DNA of 64,000 nucleotides. It comes from JAJDTR01 sp965220415. Its GTDB lineage: Bacteria; Poribacteria; WGA-4E; JAJDTR01. Each line of letters begins with the position of its first letter. The stretch's first letter is position 1. The stretch lies in NCBI GenBank assembly GCA_965220415.1, contig OZ244829.1, positions 930,001 through 994,000 on the forward strand, given 5' to 3'. The notes below the pieces were generated by a model, which was not told the DNA's origin, ran no database searches, and saw nothing but the letters and a program-made list of their open reading frames with translations. A program made the translations under genes and the position numbers. This document shows positions 8,484 through 16,800 of this stretch, one piece after another.

Positions 8484-9725
8484 ATGAAAGCTGGCGTTTG
8501 TACAAGAGATATGACGTTTCCTGAACTCATTGGCAATCCTTCTGTACACGATCGACTCTTTGCCAAAGTCTTGGTGTTGGATGACGGGGAAGAAACTCTA
8601 TGTATAGTTTGCTTGGACACGGTTGGCCCATTCTTTCCCGAGGTCCGCGACAGGATCCATGGACAACTTGGCATTAAACACACGTTAATAAATTGTTCGC
8701 ACACGCACGCGGACGGGCGCGACTCGCGAGACGAAAGCTGGGAAGGGCGTATGGAAGAGTTAGTCTTTTCAGCAGTAGAAGAAGGCTTCGCCAGCCGAGT
8801 TGATGTGTCGCTTCGAGTGAGAAGAGGATCGGCTCAGATCGGATACAACCGACGGCTTGCAGACGAAAACGGCGTCGTAGTTATGGCGGTAAACAAGTAG
8901 GGCGAGGTCGTGCCATGGGTCAATACACTTGCGGCGTATACGGACGATGGTAGACCACTTGCGGTGTTGTTCGAACATGCTGCACATCCTGTCATAACCA
9001 TGACTAGCGGTGACATTAGCGCCGACTTTCCCGGTCATGCCGTAGATCTCATCACTGAAGAACTAGGGGACGATACAACAGCACCTTTCGCACAGGAGTG
9101 CGGCGCAAACATCAACGGATTTCACGTCTCCTTTAGCATTGAAAGCGGCTGGCATGAACGGGCGGAAGAGGCAGGTAGAAAGCTTGGTCGAGGTGTACTC
9201 GAAGCCATGCGTAACAGCACCGAGATTAAGACGGACAAGTTAAAGGTGCGATCCACCCGCGTTACACTCCCCACCCAAGAGCTACCCACAATGGAACTCT
9301 GGCGCGGGTCATGCGAGCGTCTCAGGATTCTCTCGCTTCACGAGTATAGAAGACAAGAACCACGGCTTCAGTCGATCAAGGAAATGATCGAACGCGGGGA
9401 GTGGTCACCGTCAGAGGTGCAATTCGACATTAACGCTGTCATGATAGGCACGGAATGGTGCCTAATTACGCTTTCTAGCGAGATATTCTGTGAATACGAG
9501 CTGTGGGTTGACGAAAACGCGCCGTTTGACCACAACATGACTTTTGGATATACCAACGAAGGTCCCGGATATATTGCTACCGACAAAGAATTGGCTCTCG
9601 GAGAAAAGAGCGGCTACGAAGCGGGCTGCTTCCCTAGCCTATGGGCAAATCCGGTGAACCGTCCGCTTGCAGTTGGCATGGAAACCATAATCAAAGACGG
9701 AATTGCTTCCTTATGGATGGACTGA
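8484..9725 (+). pseudogene. Neutral/alkaline ceramidase-like protein interrupted by an in-frame TAG
   Basis: The frame runs 413 residues from ATG 8484 (AGGAGACCATCC upstream) to TGA 9725, broken only by TAG at 8898-8900, after residue 138 (MAVNK). Both halves are in one frame and the second continues smoothly (GEVVPWVNTLAAY). The N-terminal part has the alkaline-ceramidase-like look CLDTVG...INCSHTHADG; the second half has FEHAAHPVI and ADFPGHAV, typical metal or active-site segments of that family. Members hydrolyse ceramides or, in many bacteria, act on unknown amide substrates. TAG is used as a normal stop elsewhere here (for example at 3840), so recoding is unlikely. It is a recent nonsense mutation or a sequence error. 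Confidence 0.75.
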
Positions 9726-9844
9726 GAAACAGGTTTAAAGCACCCCAGGTTACTACGCCCAAAGTAGGCGAAATCCAGTAGTGGGCCCCAATCCCTTTGG
9801 CACTACGCTCTACTAGCTGATGCCGCATGGCGCATCATGAGGCA

Positions 9845-9874
9845 CAAAAAAACCCGACCGAAGTCGGGTTTTTT
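9845..9874. terminator. Bidirectional terminator between convergent genes
   Basis: AAAAAAACCCGAC-CGAA-GTCGGGTTTTTT: a seven-pair stem with A and T tracts on both sides, between the ceramidase-like gene (plus) and the acetoacetate decarboxylase-like gene (minus). Confidence 0.9.
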
Positions 9875-9919
9875 GAAACATACAGGTTAAGGTTAAATTC
9901 CGCATACGCAACTGTTGGT

Positions 9920-10777
9920 CTAGCGTAGAATCCGCTGATCGCTCAAATCTTTTGCGCCGATTCCTTTTGAGAAACTTGCGCCGCGGTATTCCTTTATCTC
10001 CAACTCATGGAAAGCGTTGACGATACTGTACTGCGTCGGCAGATCTTCCCATCTCGCCTCATGGAACGCCACGGTACCTTCGCCGCGCCAAAGTTCCGTG
10101 GTGCGCCCATTCCCCCCTTCGGCTGGCGTGAGTACGGCGTACTCCACATCGGGTGTACCCCACTCACCCGTTCTCGGCATGTACTTGTAGTGCAACGTCC
10201 CGGTCAATATATCGTCTTCCGATTTAGGTGACGGTGCGGCTGCCGGTGCGGTTTGCTGCAGCGGTATCTCATGCAGGTTGGATAATTTCATATCCATAAA
10301 CTTAAATCCTAGCCAACTGGCAATAGCATGGATTTCCCCGCGGAGAACGACCGGCTCCGGAAGTTCGCAATAGATTTTAGAAAACCCCAATTGTTCACGT
10401 CCCGTGAGAATCGGGTCGCACAGGTTCTCCCACAGCACGGTCAATAGACTGCCTTTGGCGCGGTCCTCTTTTCCGTTGAAAACAACCGGAAAGCTAACAC
10501 CGAGCACGTTGTATCCGCGCCCAGCCAACCACTCTATCTCCGTCATGTAAGTCGCCGAAACCGTCACAACCGGTTCTCCGCTAAGCTCGAAACCGCCGGG
10601 CGGTAATAACTCTCCCAGTTGCTCGCTATTGGTAAGAAAGCTGACGGATACAGACGTTGACTTGGGGTTATCCTTGCATTCAAACTTGCGTCCATCCGGG
10701 CCCTGCCTTGGCCCCGTGCTCGGACCAAAATGCGTCGGCATCATGTACATGGTTTGTGGATCCAGTTTGTAAGCCAT
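9920..10777 (-). CDS. Acetoacetate decarboxylase family protein
   Basis: This 285-residue protein matches the acetoacetate decarboxylase superfamily. The segment GREQLGFSKIYCELP (127-141) aligns with the family's active-site stretch, and Lys134 is the likely Schiff-base lysine. Characterised relatives decarboxylate acetoacetate, but many homologues act as aldolase-dehydratases or on unknown keto acids. ATG 10777 follows TAGGAGGATATC. It lies 24 bases after an HpaI-type aldolase gene on the same strand and probably processes a keto acid in that pathway. Substrate uncertain. Confidence 0.85.
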   Translation of the reverse strand: MAYKLDPQTMYMMPTHFGPSTGPRQGPDGRKFECKDNPKSTSVSVSFLTNSEQLGELLPPGGFELSGEPVVTVSATYMTEIEWLAGRGYNVLGVSFPVVFNGKEDRAKGSLLTVLWENLCDPILTGREQLGFSKIYCELPEPVVLRGEIHAIASWLGFKFMDMKLSNLHEIPLQQTAPAAAPSPKSEDDILTGTLHYKYMPRTGEWGTPDVEYAVLTPAEGGNGRTTELWRGEGTVAFHEARWEDLPTQYSIVNAFHELEIKEYRGASFSKGIGAKDLSDQRILR

Positions 10778-10801
10778 GATATCCTCCTAACAGATTTACG
10801 A

Positions 10802-11614
10802 TTAATAGTATTGAGACCATCGCGCCGCCAATTCATCCTTTAGCGCGGTCCCGGTCTTAGTCCAACCACTTGACAGTGCGTTCCGATCCCACATGGCGCA
10901 GTAATCCTTGATGCCCAACTCAGTGTAGTAATCCATCTTTTCGGGAGTAGGGAATTCCAATTCGACGCGAGGCCGAATGCCTTTGGCAAGTGCCGTCTTA
11001 ATCACCTGTTTTTCGAAATATTGAATCTCTTCGGGTGTTGGCGTGCTTGGCCGACTGAATCCAAAATCCGACGGTCCCCACTGTATCATGTCGACGCCCA
11101 AATCCGAGGCAACGGAACAGATTTCGTCGAGATTTTGCACAGCTACGTCCTTTTCAATCATTATCATGAACCCAATGTCTTCAATCTTCTGAAGGTAGCT
11201 TTTGCTGCCGCTGTACCCCTCAATAGCGATTCGGCGGATCTTAACCCCCATGTGCCCATCGATTCCGGGCTTGTCGGGTCGAAGAATCTTGTGGCACGCG
11301 ACGATATCATCAGGTGTTCGAATGTCAGTGAAAAGTACTGCGTGGAATCCCGCACCTACGGCTGCTTGTGCCCAAAAGCCTTGACTGTATTGATCGAGTT
11401 TAATGATAAGTGACGTGTTGTGCAACTCCGCCGCACGTGCCATATTGTTTAACAAACGCATGTCAAACATGCTGTATTCCGCACTAAACTCTATAGTGTC
11501 ATAAAGGCCTGTGGCGGCGGCTACTTCAATCAGGTCTTCGTGAGCGGTCATAACGTGGGTTCCGGTGAGTGGAGCACCGGAGTCCATTCTCTCTCTAAAG
11601 CGATTTGATGCCAT
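10802..11614 (-). CDS. HpcH/HpaI-family aldolase
   Basis: This 270-residue protein is another 2-oxo-acid aldolase-like enzyme. The metal and substrate-binding segments are recognisable (IEFSAEYSMFD, SLIIKLDQ, MIMIEKDVAV and QWGPSDFGFS), but the first lacks the usual EH pair and reads EYS, and the second has Lys where HpaI has Arg. It may therefore be a divergent subfamily. An AAGGAGAAAC site lies upstream of ATG 11614. It forms an operon with the acetoacetate-decarboxylase-like gene downstream and perhaps the transporter gene upstream. Confidence 0.85.
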   Translation of the reverse strand: MASNRFRERMDSGAPLTGTHVMTAHEDLIEVAAATGLYDTIEFSAEYSMFDMRLLNNMARAAELHNTSLIIKLDQYSQGFWAQAAVGAGFHAVLFTDIRTPDDIVACHKILRPDKPGIDGHMGVKIRRIAIEGYSGSKSYLQKIEDIGFMIMIEKDVAVQNLDEICSVASDLGVDMIQWGPSDFGFSRPSTPTPEEIQYFEKQVIKTALAKGIRPRVELEFPTPEKMDYYTELGIKDYCAMWDRNALSSGWTKTGTALKDELAARWSQYY

Positions 11615-11743
11615 CTATAGTTTCTCCTTTTTTATGTGAATACGGCAATTCAATCAGGGGGCAATATAGTCGTGATTATGTGTTTGCCCGTGTACGTTTA
11701 CAAGGTACAAGAAATAAGATCTCCCAAACTCAAAAGCATGTTT

Positions 11744-13255
11744 TTAGCCGTGACCGAACAACTTGGCAAATAATCCCCACCCGCTAATGCCCGCGAAGAC
11801 AATGAGAATGCCCGCGGACACAACAGCGCCGATTAACATTGGCAGCCGTGTTCGATAGACGGAAGGCAGTTTGAAATTCAGATATAGCGCAGCGAGCATC
11901 ATCATACCAATCGCCAAGTTGGCGATGAGAAATCCGGCAATCTGCGTGAGGATGTGGAACGGAACATTGCTCCAAATGATGATTGCGGTAGTGATAAAGA
12001 GATAAATGCAAATCACCCGCTGAATCTTATTATAATCCCACTCACGGTTGGGCCAGACCGCCTGAAGAAATTCCTGCGACACGCGTGCATAGATTTCAGG
12101 CAGCGCTTGGAGTGTCCCCCACAGCGCGGCAATGATGCAGATATAGTAAACCCATACCAACGATGCGTGGATGTTACTCCACACATGCGCCTGCTCCGTG
12201 AGCAAACTCCACCCTTTGAACTTTGTCTCTAGGGGATAAAGCACCGCCGCTCCGGATATCATGAATGCCCCGGTTACGACGAATAGAACGATAGCCCCCA
12301 TCCCGACATCCCAGCGCAACGGCGCGGTGATTCTTCGGAGGCGTGTCACCTGTTCTCTGCCTTCGGGCAGGTAGTCAATCTTGTCGCGCGTAAAGGCGTA
12401 TTCGCGGATAGCCGAAATCTTTTTGTGGCTCGTCATTCCCCAGCGGTGTAGTCCAACCCAATTCGCGTAAACAATGTAGCCCAACACCGACCCGCCAACA
12501 TAAGCGAAGGCTGTCGCCATGGTTAACAGCGGGTTCTTGACGGCATCATCAGGTGTCCAAGGTGGAGTTTCGGGAAGCTGCCCGACACTTACACTTCCAA
12601 CCAATGCCTTGCCAAAATCGGGACGTACCATTAATGTGCCAATAATCGTACCGGTGACCAAGATACCGCAGATGATGAGTTGCTGCTTTTCCAACCTTTC
12701 AAAGGAGAGACGCAAGCTTAGCGCGAGCGCAAGACCAATGAAAGCACACGTGAATAGGTTTTCCCAGATAGGCTCGGGAATCGACCTTGGCACCCCGTTA
12801 AGGAAGTAATGAAAAAGATCGCCGCACGGTTTCGCAATCGGCACCCATGACAGCGGGGCGCCAATCATTTCCATGATTAGAATGGTGAGTAACAGCCATC
12901 CGCGCGGACCAGGCAAGCGTACGAGGCGGTGACCTACGTGCTCACCGCTGACAGCGGTGTAGCGTCCGAGCAGATAGGTGACGAATACGCCTTTGACAAC
13001 GCAACTCAAAAGCACAAGCCAGAGCAGTCCGTAGCCCGCCCAAGCTCCCGCACTGACAACAACAATGGTCTCACCCGCTCCGATGCTTGCCGACGCAACA
13101 ATAGCGGCAGGTCCAAAGACAGCAAGCAACCCGAACAACTTCTTCATTGACCACGGCTCGGCAAAAACACCGGTTGGTTGCGGGATTTCAATCTTTTTGA
13201 CCGTGTCTTCGGTCTGCTGAACCGGGTCACTGTTTCTCATAGAATTCTCCGCCAT
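11744..13255 (-). CDS. Nramp-related membrane transporter
   Basis: This 503-residue protein has about eleven hydrophobic segments and an overall Nramp (Mn/Fe transporter) look, beginning FGLLAVFGPAAIVASASIGAGE around residues 40-61. The canonical TM1 DPGN motif is replaced by SASIGAGE, and no clear MPH motif is seen in TM6, so it is unlikely to be an ordinary Mn/Fe importer. Related non-canonical Nramp-like proteins carry Mg, Al or unknown substrates. The N-terminus is a ~35-residue polar cytoplasmic tail. It lies 129 bases upstream of the aldolase/decarboxylase pair on the same strand and may supply their substrate, though that is only inference. Confidence 0.75.
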   Translation of the reverse strand: MAENSMRNSDPVQQTEDTVKKIEIPQPTGVFAEPWSMKKLFGLLAVFGPAAIVASASIGAGETIVVVSAGAWAGYGLLWLVLLSCVVKGVFVTYLLGRYTAVSGEHVGHRLVRLPGPRGWLLLTILIMEMIGAPLSWVPIAKPCGDLFHYFLNGVPRSIPEPIWENLFTCAFIGLALALSLRLSFERLEKQQLIICGILVTGTIIGTLMVRPDFGKALVGSVSVGQLPETPPWTPDDAVKNPLLTMATAFAYVGGSVLGYIVYANWVGLHRWGMTSHKKISAIREYAFTRDKIDYLPEGREQVTRLRRITAPLRWDVGMGAIVLFVVTGAFMISGAAVLYPLETKFKGWSLLTEQAHVWSNIHASLVWVYYICIIAALWGTLQALPEIYARVSQEFLQAVWPNREWDYNKIQRVICIYLFITTAIIIWSNVPFHILTQIAGFLIANLAIGMMMLAALYLNFKLPSVYRTRLPMLIGAVVSAGILIVFAGISGWGLFAKLFGHG

Positions 13256-13816
13256 AGTTCTCTGATAAACTCATATGGGATTGTAAAGAGAATGAGATTT
13301 GTATGTGCGGCACTGTTCATGCTCTGTTTTATTATAAGTGTAAGTTCTAGTTCTGTCAACCTACGAATTCACAGAGCCGGGGAAGTCGCATCCGATTATA
13401 AGCAATGTGGAAGGAGGAAATCGTAGGTTGATGGGAATTTTGTAGGTTGGGTTGAATGGGTAGCTTCGGATCGCTATCTGACGCAGACTGTAGGAAGGAA
13501 TTCCAACGATGTACGGCTCGGTTGGATGGAATGAAACCCAACATCTCAACCTACACTGTACTCTTCAAGTTGGGTTTCACTGGAAACTGGGACATTTCGC
13601 ACGGAATCGGACATCTACAGCGAAGTGAGATGATTGAATTTCTGATCGGCGCCGTTCAACCCAACCTACGTGGGATTATGTAACCATGTGCGATTGCCTT
13701 GGCACGGAGGAGGTCCAATCTCAAGAAATTGATTGTGTGCCGGACGTTGTTGGCAGTCGAGTTGCCAGCGATAGTTTCTGAGTTGCGCGAGACGAATCAT
13801 GTATGCGCCGAGCACA
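13256..13816. other. Intergenic region with repeat D
   Basis: 561 bases holding the start side of the Nramp-like gene, repeat D copy 1 (13442-13669) and the tail side of uvrA. No gene seen. Confidence 0.6.
13442..13669. repeat. Repeat D, copy 1 (~230-bp element with inverted ends)
   Basis: Opens GTAGGTTGGGTTGAATGG and closes CCGTTCAACCCAACCTAC, an 18-base inverted repeat with one mismatch. Internal AAACCCAACA / GTTGGGTTT pieces can also pair. A second copy of nearly the same length lies at 44362-44592. Confidence 0.75.
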
Positions 13817-16800
13817 TTATGCCGAGGCAAGAGCTTTTTGCAAGAACCTTCCCGTATGCGAGGCTTCCTCCTCGGCTACAATCTCGGGGGATCCCATGGC
13901 AACGATTTCTCCCCCGGCATCACCGCCTTCAGGTCCAAGATCGATGACCCAATCCGCACACTTGATAACATCCAGATTGTGTTCAATCACCACAATGGTG
14001 TTGCCCTTATCCACCAAGCGATTCAGCACGTTGAGAAGTTTCTGCACATCGGCGAAGTGCAAACCCGTTGTCGGCTCGTCCATGATATAGATGGTTTTGC
14101 CGGTGCTTCGTTTGGCTAGTTCACGCGCCAGTTTGACGCGCTGTGCTTCACCGCCGGACAGGGTTGTCGCCGCCTGTCCGAGTTCAATATAGTCCAATCC
14201 CACATCGTAAAGCATCTGCAACGGTTTTCGGATTGTGGCTACATTTTGAAAGTGCTCCAACGCCTCCGTTACCGTCATAGCAAGGATATCGGCGATATTC
14301 TTCCCTTTGTAGCGGATTTCAAGGGTTTCGCGATTGTAACCCGTGCCGCCGCAGGTTTCACATTTCACCCAAACATCAGCTAAAAAGTGCATTTCAACGC
14401 GGGTATATCCGTGTCCATGGCAATTCTCGCACTGCCCGACTTTTAAGTTGAAGCTGAATCGCCGGGAATCGAACCCTCGGGTCTTCGCTTCCGGTAACTC
14501 GGCGAAAAGATACCGCACCTTGGTGAAAATATCGGTGTAGGTTGCCGGGTTGGATCGAGGCGTTTCCCCTATCGGTTGCTGATCAATGTTAATCAGTTTG
14601 TCGAGATGCTGCATTCCGGAGATTGAATTATACTTCCCGGCCCGCATCTTTGTTTGATTCAGGTCGGTTGCCAAAGCAGGGTATAGAGTTTCTTCAATGA
14701 GGGAACTCTTACCTGATCCGGAAACCCCTGTCACGCATGTGAGAGTTCCCAAAGGGATTTTTGCATCGATCGATTTGAGATTGTTCGTTTGAGCGTTAGT
14801 GATTTCAAGCCATTCGCCCTTTCCCGCGCGCCGCGTTTCGGGAACCTCGATTTTTAACGTTCCAGCCAAATAACGTCCCGTAACCGAGTTCTCATCTTCC
14901 TCAACTTCATCGGGCGCACCGGTGCTAACAACCTCTCCGCCAAGTTTGCCCGCGCCCGGACCAAAATCGACGATATGGTCGGACAACAGCATGGTCTCCA
15001 TATCATGCTCAACTACCAATACGCTGTTTCCGAGATCTCGAAGGTGCGCTAGAGCTCTCAATAATCGTTCCTGATCGCGCTGGTGTAACCCGATACTGGG
15101 TTCGTCCAGAATATAGGTTACTCCCGTTAGTCCGCTGCCAAGCTGGCTCGCTAGTCGAATTCGTTCCATCTCGCCACCCGAAAGCGTTGGCGCGGGTCGA
15201 TCCAATGTCAAGTAGTGGAGTCCCACGTCCATCAGGAATTGAAGACGGTTTTGAATCTCATTCAGAAGATTGCGCGCAATCTCTATCTGATGAGGCAGCA
15301 TCTCCTGCGTGACGTGTGCCGCGCTAGTCGCACCTTCCTCCGGAGGATCTGCGAAAAACAGGGTCGCCTCTCCAATCGACATCGCCGTGGCATCCGCTAT
15401 GGTTTTCTGGCAAATTTGAACGCCGCGCGGGAATGGCTGTATGCGTGTGCCGTTGCATTCTCGGCAGACTCGGCGTCCACCGAAAAATGTTCCAATTCCC
15501 TCGCATTGCGGGCATTGTCCCAATGGACTATTGAATGAAAAGTGGCGCGGCGTCAACTCCGGGAAACTAATTTCGCAGGAAAGGCAGGCGGAGTGAATGC
15601 TGAAGAAGATTGGGGCAAATGCCGGATCGTCGGTCTTGAGAACAACCACGCCGTTACTCTGGTTGAGTGAGATCTCGACCGCCTCCGACAACCTCCCCTG
15701 TTCTTCGGGGTCGAGTGCCATGCGATCAACCACAATCTTGACATCATGTTTGATGCTCTTGCCGATTTTGGGCGTTTTGTCAAGCGGAACAATCTCGCCG
15801 TTTATCTCAAGACGTGCATATCCCTCCTTTTGTAAGCGCTGAAATGCGGCTGGATAGTCTTCGTTGTTCTTCAGCATCAGCGGCGAGAGGATGTACACCC
15901 GTGTGCCGGTCGGAAGCGCTGCAATCTTATCGACAATTTGCTGGAGAGTTTGAGCGCCGACTTCCGCCCCACATTCCGGACAGTGCGGGGTTCCAGCCCG
16001 TGCGTACAAAACACGCAGATAGTCATAAATCTCTGTCACCGTCCCTACGGTTGAGCGCGGATTTTGACTTGGAGGTTTTTGTTCGATTGCGATGGCGGGT
16101 GATAACCCTTCAATTTTTTCGACCTTCGGCTTCTCAAGCTGCCCAAGGAACTGGCGAGCATAAGCTGAAAGGGATTCGACATACCGGCGCTGACCTTCGG
16201 CATAAATAGTGTCCAGCGCCAAGGAGGTCTTGCCCGAACCGCTCACGCCTGTAAGTGTTGTCAGCTTCCGATGGGGAATATCGACATCCACATCTTTCAA
16301 GTTATGTTCCCGCGCACCGTGTACAGATATGTGCCGCCGATTGTTTATCCCTTCACTATCTCCTACGGTTGGATACGCCGACTCGGTCTCGCGCAGCGCG
16401 CTGCCGGAAGCCACTGCCATCTTCTTCTCACCGATACTTGCTGGAATGGACAACGCAGATTGATAGGTGTGCGTCATGCGTTCATGATTTCCTCCATCGT
16501 CCAATACCCTCTTTAATGCTTGTCCTGTATACGATTCATCTATTTCCGCTACATCTTCCGGGCGGCCAAGGGCTACAACGTACCCGCCCTCTTCACCGCC
16601 TTCGGGACCTAGGTCAATCACATAGTCTGCCGTTTTGACAACTTCCAGATTATGCTCGACGACAACAACCGTGTTTCCCTTGTCAACAAGCCGATGCAGT
16701 ACATCCAATAGCTTCTTGACATCATCGAAATGCAGCCCGGTCGTGGGCTCATCAAGAATGTACAGTGTTTTCCCCGTGCTGCGCTTGGCAAGTTCGCGGG

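Noticed and set aside
8898..8900. TAG read as an amino acid (recoding) in the ceramidase-like gene
   Set aside because: TAG terminates other genes in the window, and no pyrrolysine or suppressor tRNA gene was seen.
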